From an uncultured Draconibacterium sp. (lineage in GTDB: Bacteria > Bacteroidota > Bacteroidia > Bacteroidales > Prolixibacteraceae), in assembly GCF_963675065.1 (NCBI RefSeq), contig NZ_OY775906.1:1962001-2026000 (forward strand): a DNA stretch of 64,000 nucleotides, in the 5' to 3' direction. A program made the position numbers and the translations under genes. Shown one piece after another: positions 33,876-43,345 of the stretch (the first letter of the stretch is position 1; each line of letters starts with the position of its first letter). The notes beneath the pieces are model-generated. The model was not told the origin of the DNA. It saw nothing but the letters and a program-made list of their open reading frames with translations, and did not search any database.

Positions 33876-35573
33876 TTATCCTTCAATCTTTTTATTGACC
33901 ACCTTCAGAATTTCGGATTCTTTTTCTTTTGCAGCTTTCAATAAGTGTTCTGCCTTTGATAAAGCCTCCCTTAAAAACTCCACATCAGCAAAACCTGCTG
34001 CATTAATTTTCACATTCAGGTAAGCACCTTCAACAGCTGTTCTTGCACACAGGGCTCCTACCCCGGCATCGGAAACCGAGTTTGGATTTCCAACTTCTGC
34101 CATGGCCTGCATTACTTCCAGTGAATCGTGCGCCAGTTGCATTACTTTTAACGGCACTTCAATGGCATTTTTTGTAGCATCGTGAATGGCCTGTTTGCGC
34201 TCAGCTTTTTCCTGCTCGCTGGATTTTGGCAATCCAAAAGCTGCCATAATCTTGTTGAAAGCATCAGTATCTTCATCCACACAATTCAGCAAAGCGGTGT
34301 GGTAGTACTTTCCTTTTTCTGCCCAGTCAGAAAATTCTTCCCAACGCTGATCCCAGCCACGTTTATGTGCCGACAAATTGGCCACCATGACAGCCAAAGC
34401 ACCGCCCAAAGCACCAACATAAGCAGAAATAGAACCACCACCCGGCGCCGGCGATTCAGAAGCTGTTTCATCTTTAAATTGTGTCAACGTCATGTCAATC
34501 AGCTTTTTCGCCGATTTTTCTTCGATCACATATTCAATGATTTTCTTTTTCGGATCGAAAGGAGCCAATTCATCCAGCCCAAGAGATTTTATTGCAATCT
34601 TTATGATCTCATCATCCGAAATACCGGTTGAACGTTCTTGTTTGCGAAGGAAATATTTTCCGGCTTCCAACATCGCCTTTAACGGAATTAAGCCCACCAA
34701 CTCGGAACCAGTTACACGAATTCCACGTTCGGTAGCTTTTTTGCAGGTTTCATCAAAAGCTACGTGCACAGGCGTAACTGTTATGTCGGTCAAATTAATC
34801 GAGATTTGGGCAACTCCATATTCTTCGATGTACCAGCCAATGGCACGAGTCTTTTTCAGGCTACCCGGAATACGAACCGGCTCACCGTTTTCATCAGTTA
34901 CAATTTTTCCTGTAATTGGATTTCCCTCACGTTTAACACGTCCGGCTTCACGAATATCAAAAGCAATGGCATTCGCCCGACGCGTTGAGGTTGTATTCAA
35001 ATTAATATTGTAAGCCACCAAAAAATTACGGGCACCAATAGCTGTTGCGCCACTTCCGGCCACACTTTCGTTCCATTCATTGGGACCAAAATCAGGCTTC
35101 CACTTTTCTGTTGTAATACGCTCTTTTAAAGCTTCGTACTCTCCCGAGCGACAATTCGCCAAACTGCGGCGTTCTTCTTTAAACGCAGCAAACTCATAAC
35201 TAAACACCGGAATTTCCAGCTCTTCACCAACACGTTGCCCAAGTTTGCGGGCGTACTCAATGGCTTCTTCCATGCTAACATTTGCCACCGGCACTAAAGG
35301 ACAAACATCGGTAGCGCCAAAACGCGGGTGCTCACCATGGTGCTTACTCATATCGATCAACTCGGCAGCGCGTTTTATACCGCGAAATGCAGCTTCAATA
35401 ACATCATCCGGCGTACCAACAAAAGTTACTACGGTGCGGTTGGTAGCTTTTCCCGGATCAACATCGAGCAAGCTGATATCCGCTACGCTTTCAATGGCAT
35501 TGGTAATTTCCTTGATTATACTCATATCGCGCCCTTCAGAGAAATTCGGTACGCATTCGATTATTTTTTTCAT
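33876..35573 (-). CDS. ftcD: Bifunctional glutamate formiminotransferase / formimidoyl-THF cyclodeaminase
   Basis: Transfers the formimino group of N-formimino-L-glutamate to tetrahydrofolate and then releases ammonia, the last steps of one histidine degradation route. The formiminotransferase part (about 1-320) opens with KIIECVPNFSEGRDM and has GKATNRTVVTFVGTP, HHGEHPRFGATDVCPLVP; the cyclodeaminase part (about 345-565) has ESPAPGGGSISAYVGALGGA. I start at ATG 35573 so the protein begins MKKIIECVPNF like known members; an in-frame ATG at 35585 would add four residues. It follows hutI on the same strand, separated by 174 bp holding a dispersed palindrome. Confidence 0.95.
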   Translation of the reverse strand: MKKIIECVPNFSEGRDMSIIKEITNAIESVADISLLDVDPGKATNRTVVTFVGTPDDVIEAAFRGIKRAAELIDMSKHHGEHPRFGATDVCPLVPVANVSMEEAIEYARKLGQRVGEELEIPVFSYEFAAFKEERRSLANCRSGEYEALKERITTEKWKPDFGPNEWNESVAGSGATAIGARNFLVAYNINLNTTSTRRANAIAFDIREAGRVKREGNPITGKIVTDENGEPVRIPGSLKKTRAIGWYIEEYGVAQISINLTDITVTPVHVAFDETCKKATERGIRVTGSELVGLIPLKAMLEAGKYFLRKQERSTGISDDEIIKIAIKSLGLDELAPFDPKKKIIEYVIEEKSAKKLIDMTLTQFKDETASESPAPGGGSISAYVGALGGALAVMVANLSAHKRGWDQRWEEFSDWAEKGKYYHTALLNCVDEDTDAFNKIMAAFGLPKSSEQEKAERKQAIHDATKNAIEVPLKVMQLAHDSLEVMQAMAEVGNPNSVSDAGVGALCARTAVEGAYLNVKINAAGFADVEFLREALSKAEHLLKAAKEKESEILKVVNKKIEG

Positions 35574-35589
35574 CTCGTTAATCATTTTA

Positions 35590-35662
35590 TGTCATTTCGA
35601 ACGCAGAGAGAAATCTCTTCGTTTTGTAACAGATTTCTCCTCGCCTACTCATCGAAATGACA
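35590..35662. repeat. Dispersed palindromic repeat, copy 3
   Basis: Outer arms TGTCATTTCGA and TCGAAATGACA, inner arms GAGAAATCT and AGATTTCTC, 73 bp in all. It lies between hutI and ftcD, a few bases before the ftcD start, so a transcript running from hutI would carry this hairpin. Confidence 0.8.
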
Positions 35663-35747
35663 ATTTATGCGAATGTATAAATTGAAATAGATTTCCCGAA
35701 TGATTTTTCACAGTGATTTTAAACAGTCGCACTCAGAAAACCGAAGC

Positions 35748-37001
35748 CTAGAAGTTTTGAATCTCGCCGTTAATTATCACCGTTTCTATCAGGTTAGAAC
35801 CATATGCATACGGCAAATACTCAATTCCCGAAATTTCGCCGGTAATAAACAGATTGGCAATTTTCCCCCGGGCAATGCTACCATAACTTTCGCTAATTCC
35901 CATGGCGTAGGCCGTGTTAAGCGTGGTGGCGTTTATCACCTCTTCGGGCAACATTTTAAAGTTTATGCAACCCATTGCAGATATCAAACTCATGTTTCCA
36001 CTGGGTGACGATCCCGGGTTAAAATCGGATGCCAGCGCCACCGGCAAACCGGCTTCTATCATTTCGCGCACCGGCGATAATTTCATATTCAAAAAGAATG
36101 CAGCTCCCGGTAAAACGGTGGGCATTGTTTCCGAGTCTTTTAACGCAGCAATTTCTTCGTCACCCACATATTCCAAATGATCAACCGAAAGGGCATTGTA
36201 TTTCACCCCGGCCTGAATACCGCCTGTTAATCCCAGCTCGTTGGCATGAATTTTTGGTCGCAGCCCATATTTCATTCCGGCCATAAGAATACGTTCGGTA
36301 TCTTCTACGGAGAAAAAACCCTGGTCGCAAAACACATCAATGAAGTCGGCCAGTTCTTCTGCTGCCACCTGCGGAATCATTTCATTGATAATGATATCGA
36401 CATATTCAGAAGGATTGTTTTTATACTCCAGCGGGATGGCATGTGCCCCCAGGAAATTAGCGCGAACACAAATTGGCGAAGAGTGTTTAATCCGTTGAAT
36501 AACACGCAGCATTTTTAATTCATCTTCGGTATTTAAGCCGTAACCGCTTTTAATTTCCACGGCACCGGTTCCCATTTTTACAACCTCCAAAACACGCTCC
36601 ATGGCGCTTTCGTAAAGTTCTTCTTCCGAGGTTTCGTGTAGTAGTTTCGCCGAATTCAGGATACCTCCTCCCCGGCGGGCAACCTCTTCGTACGACAGAC
36701 CTTTTATCCGGTCCACAAATTCCTTTTCGCGAGGTGCCGCGTAAACCAGGTGTGTATGCGAATCGCAAAAGCTGGGATAAACCAGCCGATTTGAACAATC
36801 GATTTCAATCAACAAATCATCATCAAAATATTTGTCTTTTAGCCCCTCCATTGGGCCAAATTCCTCAATCACTTCATCGCGGATAATCAGAAAAGCATTT
36901 TTTATGGTATTCACCGTTGCCATTTCTTTTCCGGCCCTGAACATTACAGGCTGGTCTTCCACCTGTACCAGCTCTTTTATATTTTCAAGTAATAGTTTCA
37001 T
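35748..37001 (-). CDS. hutI: Imidazolonepropionase
   Basis: Hydrolyses 4-imidazolone-5-propionate to N-formimino-L-glutamate, the third step of histidine breakdown. The 417-residue amidohydrolase has the metal-binding CDSHTHLVYAAPREKEF, GYGLNTEDELKMLR, KIHANELG, VDHLEYVGD and the late Asp in ALASDFNPGSSPSGNM. Length is normal. It is followed by ftcD, which uses its product. hutH and hutU are not in the window. Confidence 0.96.
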   Translation of the reverse strand: MKLLLENIKELVQVEDQPVMFRAGKEMATVNTIKNAFLIIRDEVIEEFGPMEGLKDKYFDDDLLIEIDCSNRLVYPSFCDSHTHLVYAAPREKEFVDRIKGLSYEEVARRGGGILNSAKLLHETSEEELYESAMERVLEVVKMGTGAVEIKSGYGLNTEDELKMLRVIQRIKHSSPICVRANFLGAHAIPLEYKNNPSEYVDIIINEMIPQVAAEELADFIDVFCDQGFFSVEDTERILMAGMKYGLRPKIHANELGLTGGIQAGVKYNALSVDHLEYVGDEEIAALKDSETMPTVLPGAAFFLNMKLSPVREMIEAGLPVALASDFNPGSSPSGNMSLISAMGCINFKMLPEEVINATTLNTAYAMGISESYGSIARGKIANLFITGEISGIEYLPYAYGSNLIETVIINGEIQNF

Positions 37002-37185
37002 CTTATCTGTCGTTTTCTGTTTGCTTTTTCAAGGTACAAAAATGTAGAGGTAAATCAACCTTTTACAAGTCGTTTTTGAAATGATGGAAATCAGGGCAGC
37101 AGAAACACAGAAAAACAAAGCAACAGGAGTCGGTTAACCTTTAGTTGATTATCTCGTATTAGTTGAAAACTAAAATCATCACATT

Positions 37186-37941
37186 ATGAAAAATTTATTT
37201 CTATTCCTGGGCCTGTTGGTTATACTAACAGCCTGTCAGACTGTTGATCCGGAACAAGAAAAAGCTGCTGTTGAAACCACTTTAAACGACTTTTACGCTG
37301 CTATGGAAGATTTTAATTACGATGCCATGCGCAATCTGTGCACAGCAGATTTCAGCGTATACGAAACCGGTTTCGACCATAGCGATCTTGATGGCCTTAT
37401 CGCGTCAGTAAAATCAATGGAAGGAGCAAACTTAAACGTAACACTTGATATTGATAAAACTGAAGTGGTTGGCGACATGGCACTTGTTCTGCTGCAATTT
37501 AAAGCTGCAATTGAGAATAGTGGAACAACCATGAATATAGATGCAAATGAGAATTATGTGCTAAAAAAAGAAAACGGAAAATGGCTGATGTACTACTGCC
37601 TCAGCACACACTTACCCGATAAAAGCGACAAACATCTGGCCAGCCTGCATTTACTTAAAATACCAGATGCTGAGTCTGTAGATGTACTTCAGGATGCAAT
37701 GAAAAAATTTAACCAGGTTATTGCCGAAATGGGTTTCTGGGATTGTGGCTACACCGTTATGCAAGTAGTTTCGGACAGTAACGACGAGTATAACTACTTT
37801 ATCAAAGGAAACTGGAAAAACCAGGAGACCTACGACGCCATACACGATAGTGAAGGCTGGAAAAGTGTTTCCGATAATTTTCCGGAAGAAGCTTCCAAAC
37901 TATTGGAAGATCAGATTTATTTGAAGATTGTTGATTTATAA
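37186..37941 (+). CDS. Lipoprotein with NTF2-like (DUF4440) domain and ABM-like C-terminal domain
   Basis: A 251-residue predicted lipoprotein: hydrophobic FLFLGLLVILTACQ with the lipobox Cys at position 16. Residues about 25-145 look like an NTF2/SnoaL-type cone (AVETTLNDFYAAMEDFNYDA and ending ENYVLKKENGKWLMYY), often seen in calcium-kinase-association or ketosteroid-isomerase folds. Residues about 155-250 look like a dimeric alpha-beta barrel (VMQVVSDSNDEYNYFIKGNW, ETYDAIHDSEGW). The combination is not one I recognise. No operon partner; the ligand is unknown. Confidence 0.65.
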   Translation: MKNLFLFLGLLVILTACQTVDPEQEKAAVETTLNDFYAAMEDFNYDAMRNLCTADFSVYETGFDHSDLDGLIASVKSMEGANLNVTLDIDKTEVVGDMALVLLQFKAAIENSGTTMNIDANENYVLKKENGKWLMYYCLSTHLPDKSDKHLASLHLLKIPDAESVDVLQDAMKKFNQVIAEMGFWDCGYTVMQVVSDSNDEYNYFIKGNWKNQETYDAIHDSEGWKSVSDNFPEEASKLLEDQIYLKIVDL

Positions 37942-38011
37942 AAACATTCTATCTTTCAAATTAAAACATTCATAATCAATATGGATTTTGAATGTTTTAG
38001 TTTTGAGAGAC

Positions 38012-38147
38012 TTATGCAATACTACTTATGGTTGCAGCTGCTTCAAATAATCTCTTGCTTCTCTTTATTGCTTAGAACCATTTTACTGTTACTCACCTGA
38101 CCTGAATTGCATGCTGCCACAAACAACACCAATAATATTATAGCCAC
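38012..38147 (-). pseudogene. Frameshifted relic of a small NTF2-like lipoprotein gene
   Basis: On the minus strand a lipoprotein signal is readable from about 38147 (AIILLVLFVAACNSGQ, with lipobox VAAC), continuing SKMVLSNKEKQEII to a TGA at 38043. Skipping one base there restores the frame as EAAATISSIA before a TAA at 38012. That segment resembles residues VELAAEVSATINN of the intact lipoprotein at 38185, just upstream on the same strand. The upstream ATG is also lost (a TGA lies two codons before the GTG). It looks like a decayed duplicate. Confidence 0.55.
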
Positions 38148-38184
38148 AATTTTTCACCTTTTTCTTTGTCTTTGATTTAGTATT

Positions 38185-38691
38185 TCACAATTCTGTCATC
38201 ACAAACTCAGATGCTTGTATGGATTCATGGAAGTGGATTACTTTCCATTCATTGCCAATCTTTTGCAGCACGAGAGTACTTCCGCATGCTGGCCAGGCAA
38301 TGGTGCTGGCTGGAAAAAAATATTTCCCACTATAGGTTATAGTTACAACAGCAGCATTACGATCAATTATTCGAATTACAGGTACAGAAAAATTAAAATC
38401 TATTTTTTCAACATTATCGAACACTCCATGAGCCTCTTTCAAGAATCCATCCTTGGTTAAAACTTTCCCATAAATATCAATGTATTTAAAGTCATCGTCC
38501 ATTAAAAATTTAGACTCAAAAGCCTGTTCAATGTCAATGTTCTTCATGCCATCGATCATATTGTTAATGGTGGCACTTACTTCCGCTGCTAATTCTACTT
38601 TTTCATCAGGGGACAAGGATTGATTTGTTGTTTTGTTACAAGCTGACAATACCAACAAACCAGCGATTAAAAGGATTGAAATGGTTTTCAT
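38185..38691 (-). CDS. NTF2-like lipoprotein (SnoaL/DUF4440 type)
   Basis: A 168-residue predicted lipoprotein: ILLIAGLLVLSACNK with lipobox Cys18. The rest fits an NTF2-like cone (VSATINNMIDGMKNIDIEQAF; VTITYSGKYFFP; LVLQKIGNEWKVIHFHES). Such proteins bind small hydrophobic ligands or act as isomerase-like enzymes; no catalytic residue set is convincing. A decayed relative lies directly downstream at 38012-38147. Confidence 0.7.
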   Translation of the reverse strand: MKTISILLIAGLLVLSACNKTTNQSLSPDEKVELAAEVSATINNMIDGMKNIDIEQAFESKFLMDDDFKYIDIYGKVLTKDGFLKEAHGVFDNVEKIDFNFSVPVIRIIDRNAAVVTITYSGKYFFPASTIAWPACGSTLVLQKIGNEWKVIHFHESIQASEFVMTEL

Positions 38692-38745
38692 TTGATTAAA
38701 GTTTAAGATTCTAAATAATTAAGTATGAGAATTTTTCAGAAATAT

Positions 38746-39081
38746 CTAAATCACAATTAGTTTCCCAATTATTTCATCGGGTGTAGTCAATTGGCCCGAT
38801 ACATTTTCCTGGTGAAAATAATTATACCAGCCGGCTTCCATTACTACGGCTTCAAATTCTTTCTTTATATCCAGTGTGGGGAATTTCCAAACGGCATAAA
38901 AGTCGAAATTAGCCCTGTGGGTCGTTGCTTCATCATTTACCCCCCAGCCAACAATTTCCACTCCTTTTTCAATCAAGTTCTCTAAATGTGGTCCGATTTG
39001 CTCGAGATAAGCCTTACGTTCTTCGTGTGAGAGCTGTTTCCAAACCTGCCTGGCACTCCACAATTCTATAAAACATTCCAT
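38746..39081 (-). CDS. Small uncharacterised protein (DUF6616-like)
   Basis: A 111-residue cytoplasmic protein beginning MECFIELWSARQVWKQLSHE and including VGWGVNDEATTHRANFDFYA. The fold pattern suggests a dimeric alpha-beta barrel like the ABM superfamily. I think it belongs to DUF6616 but cannot check. It is divergent from the DUF4242-AraC regulator at 39370 across 288 bp and may be under its control. No function can be proposed. Confidence 0.6.
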   Translation of the reverse strand: MECFIELWSARQVWKQLSHEERKAYLEQIGPHLENLIEKGVEIVGWGVNDEATTHRANFDFYAVWKFPTLDIKKEFEAVVMEAGWYNYFHQENVSGQLTTPDEIIGKLIVI

Positions 39082-39369
39082 AATTTTTTGATTTTAGTTG
39101 AATAAACGACAAACAGAAAAGCACACCATGATCACCTGTATTTCAATCATATAAGTTACTAAATACACAATTAAAAAGCAACATTTTGGTAGAATACCAG
39201 CAACATAGCTTTTACATCTGTTGATTCAAATAATTAACAACAAACCTGAACATTTACTTAACCCAAGCGTTTCTCTAATTACCACTTTTGCAATCCTTTT
39301 AATCCGGTTATCCTTATATACTTTCTGGTAATTTCCAAGTGTTTAACCACTAATTAAAAGCTTGAGAAT

Positions 39370-40470
39370 ATGCCATACTTTATTGATAGTCACGAGCTAA
39401 ACGGAGATACCCCAACCGAGATAATAGCACAAAAGCACCTTCAAGATTTAAAAATCCAATATCGTTACAACTGCCGGAAACTGGGTTATTGTTTCGACGA
39501 AATCAGAAGAATAGCCTTTTGTTTGTTTGAAGCCCCCGACCGCAGCTGCGTTGAACAACTTCACAAGGAAGAACACGCGAATGTGCCCAACCATATTATC
39601 GAAGTCGATTCAAGAATAATTGATTTTTTTCTAAAACAAATTGAAAGAGAAACCGAAACCAAAAAAGTTGATATCAGCAGTATTGCCACCCGCCCGCTTA
39701 TAACTATAATGGCCCTCAGTATTGAATCGAATGAGTTGTACAGCATGGCGGCAAATGATCGGGGTGCAATTCAAAAAAATTTTAAAAGACTGTTGGTTGA
39801 GTCTAGCAATCACTTTAAAGGAACAATAATTAAACGCGACCATTATGCTTCGCAGCTTACTTTTGATTCGGTGAGCACTGCAGTTAATTGTGCTTTAAAA
39901 ATGCATAAAAATTTTACGCCTGAAATTAAAAACCTGGAACAACAGTTATTTTTAAAAGTAGGCATAAGCGGTTGTTTTCTTAGTAATAACGATAGTATAG
40001 AATTTCAACAAGCGGTAAAACTGGCCAAAAGGTTGTGTTACGTTTCAACATCAAAAATTCTGATCACTCTCGAAGTGCGAAATCTGTTTCAAAGTGAAAG
40101 CATGAAAGTGGTTATAAAAGGTAACCGCATAAAATCGGTTTCACCCGACGATGTTCGGTTTTTAACTGAACTGATGGATTACATGGAAAAACATTGGCAA
40201 AACCAGGATTTACATGCTTCGATGCTTGAAGGACAGCTGGGCTGTAGTAAATCGCAGATCTATAGAAAAATGAAAATGCTTATTGGACAGTCTCCCAATT
40301 CGTTTATTAAAGCATACCGACTGAGCCGCGCCAAAGAACTCCTTCGTAACAAAAGTGGTAACATTTCAGAAATTGCTTTCGATACAGGTTTTAGCAGTCC
40401 ATCTTATTTTTCGAAATGTTTTCAGAAAGAATTCGGAATAAAACCGTCATACTACCAACTGGAATTTTAA
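39370..40470 (+). CDS. DUF4242 / cyclase-like / AraC-HTH fusion regulator, paralog 1
   Basis: A 366-residue cytoplasmic protein in three parts. Residues about 1-92 resemble DUF4242 (SCO4226-type nickel-binding ferredoxin-like fold; MPYFIDSHELNGDTPTEIIA, CLFEAPDRSCVEQLHKEEH). Residues about 105-255 resemble a class III nucleotide-cyclase fold (PLITIMALSIESN, KVGISGCFLS, AVKLAKRLCYVSTSKILIT) but lack the metal-binding Asp. Residues about 265-366 are an AraC HTH pair ending NISEIAFDTGFSSPSYFSKCF. The role is presumably ligand-controlled transcription. The paralog at 44081 has the same order. Domain calls for the first two parts are by eye. Confidence 0.72.
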   Translation: MPYFIDSHELNGDTPTEIIAQKHLQDLKIQYRYNCRKLGYCFDEIRRIAFCLFEAPDRSCVEQLHKEEHANVPNHIIEVDSRIIDFFLKQIERETETKKVDISSIATRPLITIMALSIESNELYSMAANDRGAIQKNFKRLLVESSNHFKGTIIKRDHYASQLTFDSVSTAVNCALKMHKNFTPEIKNLEQQLFLKVGISGCFLSNNDSIEFQQAVKLAKRLCYVSTSKILITLEVRNLFQSESMKVVIKGNRIKSVSPDDVRFLTELMDYMEKHWQNQDLHASMLEGQLGCSKSQIYRKMKMLIGQSPNSFIKAYRLSRAKELLRNKSGNISEIAFDTGFSSPSYFSKCFQKEFGIKPSYYQLEF

Positions 40471-40558
40471 AATCTGCAATTCCATATTTAAATACCTTTT
40501 GATCTTTTTTTATCATTTTTTGAATCAAATTTGCTAACACTTGCATCAGATTCTGCCT

Positions 40559-40566
40559 TAAATTTG
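40559..40566 (+). promoter_or_regulatory. Possible -7 element upstream of the TonB-C/TPR gene
   Basis: TAAATTTG fits TAnnTTTG, but it lies 187 bp before the start codon at 40754, so it would imply a long leader. The 283 bp spacer is otherwise AT-rich and without clear structure. Confidence 0.3.
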
Positions 40567-40753
40567 CAAGTAACAAGCTATTAAACCAATACTTAAGTAG
40601 AACACAAACACATCAAACCCAACAAGATTTAAGCCATTACAAGGTGTATAAAAATAGATCAAAAGTTCTTAATTATTATAAAGGAAAACAGAAATATAGA
40701 AACAACAGAAAACAATAAAGATTAAAATTTGAAAACTATTAAAACTCAAAGTC

Positions 40754-41497
40754 ATGAAAACAATTAAAATTTTATTTATCTGCATGATAGCAAGTATTTT
40801 TGCTTATGCACAAGAAAATGTACCTCCGTATATGATGACAGATGTGGAAGTAACACCTCCCAAGTTTACAGCGGTTAAGTATAGTCCTGCTGATCATTCA
40901 AATTCGCTAAAAACTTACATCGCCAACAATTTTAAATACGATGCAGAATTTGGTGAGACTACTGAAGGGACCGAAGTGGTTAAGTTTACTGTTAATGCCG
41001 ATGGTAGCTTGTCGGAGATTGAAGTAGTAAACAGCGTTTCGCCCACAGTTGACGAGCTAATTACTAGTATACTGGAAGAAACTGAATACATGTGGATGCC
41101 AGGTAAAAACAACGGCGTTCCGGTGGCCATGGAAAAAGAAATAGCCATTCAGGTAAAACTGGGAATAACCGAATCGTCGGCTGAGAATCGTGATTTTGAT
41201 GAAATTGCCCGGAACTATTTTACCAAAGGTGCTGAAAAATTATTCTTCGACCAGAAAACCAGGAAAGCAATCAGACATTTCGAGACTGCCATCCGCTACC
41301 GTCCATACGACCAGAGTACTTTGTATATGCTGGCACTTTGCGAAGTTGACCGTGGAAATACCGAAGCAGCTCAGGCCTATGTTGATCGCTTCAGACAACT
41401 GGGAGGAGATAAAGATATCCTGGAAGAAAAACTGGCTCAAAATGTTAAAAGTGTTGATGGCTACGAACTACTTTCGCAACTTTTTGCAACCAAATAA
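40754..41497 (+). CDS. Exported TonB-C-like domain protein with TPR region
   Basis: A 247-residue protein with signal peptide (IKILFICMIASIFAYAQ). Residues about 55-140 resemble the TonB C-terminal domain (EVVKFTVNADGSLSEIEVVN, then MPGKNNGVPVAMEKEIAIQV), which in Bacteroidota also occurs in periplasmic proteins lacking the TonB anchor. Residues about 150-245 contain a TPR-like pair (AIRHFETAIRYRPYDQSTLY, MLALCEVDRGNTEAAQAYVD). It follows the fusion regulator after 283 bp on the same strand. The partner and function are unknown. Confidence 0.7.
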   Translation: MKTIKILFICMIASIFAYAQENVPPYMMTDVEVTPPKFTAVKYSPADHSNSLKTYIANNFKYDAEFGETTEGTEVVKFTVNADGSLSEIEVVNSVSPTVDELITSILEETEYMWMPGKNNGVPVAMEKEIAIQVKLGITESSAENRDFDEIARNYFTKGAEKLFFDQKTRKAIRHFETAIRYRPYDQSTLYMLALCEVDRGNTEAAQAYVDRFRQLGGDKDILEEKLAQNVKSVDGYELLSQLFATK

Positions 41498-41625
41498 TAA
41501 AACGTTTTACTTAGAGGTTTTTACAAAGGCCGTTTCGGAATTTATTTTCGAGATGGCTTTTTGATTATGTACCAAAAATGATATTTTTTTGCCTGGGATA
41601 AGTGTTGATTATTTGTGGTCTGACA

Positions 41626-42189
41626 CTACCACTCCCACGGAATAACATCTTCCTGATTGATAAAACCAAAATTCGAAATGGTAAGCGTACTGGTAATTTC
41701 TGATATACTGTTTACTCCATCCATATCGGTGGTATCCATGTATGAAGTTACCACAGCATGTTCTTCATTTACACCCAAACTAAATACCTCGTCTTCGTAT
41801 ATAAATCGTATCGTACCGTCATCCTCAATTTTCAGCATTTCAAACGCTCCTTGTTCAAATGGGATTTCGTAAACACCTGTAAGTCCGGTACCACATCCGC
41901 CACCTGCCGTACCCGATAAACAAGTTCCACTGCCATAAATGAATCGAAGGTTTTTATTGATTTCAAAATCGATAATACCATTCAGAATTCTTAATTCGGA
42001 ATCATAACGATAAGTCGGGAAATCTATTTGCATTAATGGTGGCTCCGGACCGGAAATCAGAACTCCTTCGGTTTGGGTAGATTGTTCAACAAACAAATAC
42101 GATTTGGGCTTATCGTCGTCGTTATTAAAAATGCAGGCATTTAGAGCAAGCACTAAAAGCAAAACGAAAAACTTAGTATTTTTTGGCAT
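41626..42189 (-). CDS. Lipoprotein of unknown function
   Basis: A 187-residue predicted lipoprotein beginning MPKNTKFFVLLLVLALNACI with lipobox Cys19, followed by an acidic NNDDDKP linker. The rest is beta-rich with a Gly/Cys segment (GTCLSGTAGGGCGTG). I start at ATG 42189; the open frame runs upstream to 42300 but those residues are not signal-like and overlap the aldo/keto reductase gene. I recognise no domain. Confidence 0.65.
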   Translation of the reverse strand: MPKNTKFFVLLLVLALNACIFNNDDDKPKSYLFVEQSTQTEGVLISGPEPPLMQIDFPTYRYDSELRILNGIIDFEINKNLRFIYGSGTCLSGTAGGGCGTGLTGVYEIPFEQGAFEMLKIEDDGTIRFIYEDEVFSLGVNEEHAVVTSYMDTTDMDGVNSISEITSTLTISNFGFINQEDVIPWEW

Positions 42190-42229
42190 TACTGATTCTT
42201 CTTTAAAAGTTAACGCACTCCTACTAAAT

Positions 42230-43213
42230 TTAGTATTTACCACGAATTGAATCGTGAACACGCGACAGGTAAAATTCCGACAGTTTAGCGTGAAGTTCAT
42301 CGGCTAACGGAGTCAACTCAGAAGCAGAACTATTTCCTGTTACCTGTGCCGGAGAACTTGCTCCGGGGATAACGGTTGAAACAGCTTTGTGGTCGAGAAT
42401 CCATCGTAGTGCCAACTGTACCATATTCATATCATCGGGAACGAAACTTTTTAAGGCATCGGCCAGTTCAACACCTTTTTCAAAAGGCAAACCGGCAAAA
42501 GTCTCTCCTACGTTAAACGCTTCGCCATCTTTATTAAAGTTTCTGTGATCGTCTTTCTCAAAGGTCGTATTTTTACTAAACTTCCCGGTGAGTAAACCAC
42601 TGGCCAGCGGCAAACGTACAATAATACCAACTCCTTTTGCTTCGGCCTGCGGTAATAATCCGGTTACCAGTTTCTGCCTGAAAATATTAAATATTACCTG
42701 TAAGGATTGTATTCCTTCCTGCTCGATGCATAGCAATCCTTCGTCTACCGATTCAACACTCGCACCAAAAGTTTTAATCAGGCCTTCGCTTTTAAAATCG
42801 CGCAGCCAGTCGAAAACATCGCCTTTTTGCAATTCTGTGGTCGGGATACAGTGTAGTTGCAATAAATCCAGCGCATCCACTCCCAGCCTCGACAAAGAAC
42901 CTTCAATCGATTTTCGCATGGCATCTTTCGAATACGAATCGGGAAATACATCACCGCCACGCCCAAACTTGGTAGCCACTCTAATAGCTTTATCCGTTTG
43001 CTTTAAAAACTCACCGATAAATTTTTCGCTCTGTCCGGCGCCATAAACATCAGCGGTATCAAAAAAAGTAGTTCCGTTTTCTACTGCTGTGGTTAGAATA
43101 TCCAATGCCTTTTCGCTTGGGAAATTCTTCCCCCAATCGGCTCCGATCTGCCAGGTTCCCAAACCAACTTCACTAACATCAAAACCATTCTTTCCTAACT
43201 TTCGTGTCTTCAT
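42230..43213 (-). CDS. Aldo/keto reductase
   Basis: NAD(P)H-dependent reductase of 327 residues with the complete catalytic tetrad: Asp in TTFFDTADVYGAGQSEKFIG (with Tyr four residues on), Lys in RVATKFGRGG, His in LLQLHCIP. The C-terminal NADPH-binding loop is VIPGASSPAQV. I start at ATG 43213, giving MKTRKLGKNGFDVSEVGLG as in the family; a frame-start ATG 36 bp upstream adds an unlikely basic tail. It is divergent from the cupin gene at 43499, so it may belong to the redox cluster at 43.2-46.8 kb. Confidence 0.92.
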   Translation of the reverse strand: MKTRKLGKNGFDVSEVGLGTWQIGADWGKNFPSEKALDILTTAVENGTTFFDTADVYGAGQSEKFIGEFLKQTDKAIRVATKFGRGGDVFPDSYSKDAMRKSIEGSLSRLGVDALDLLQLHCIPTTELQKGDVFDWLRDFKSEGLIKTFGASVESVDEGLLCIEQEGIQSLQVIFNIFRQKLVTGLLPQAEAKGVGIIVRLPLASGLLTGKFSKNTTFEKDDHRNFNKDGEAFNVGETFAGLPFEKGVELADALKSFVPDDMNMVQLALRWILDHKAVSTVIPGASSPAQVTGNSSASELTPLADELHAKLSEFYLSRVHDSIRGKY

Positions 43214-43345
43214 TATAATCTGTCTTTTTCTTCGGTATTCGTATCTCATAAAAAAATAACTCCTCCCCGACCTATCAGCTAATCAACAAACCGGGAAGAA
43301 TTGACCAAGATACTATTGTTTATGTACAATTTAAAATGCGGAATA

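Noticed and set aside
32818..35662. Reading the three palindromic repeats as a CRISPR array
   Set aside because: The copies are about 0.9 and 1.7 kb apart, separated by genes, and are palindromes of variable middle, without regular spacers or cas genes.
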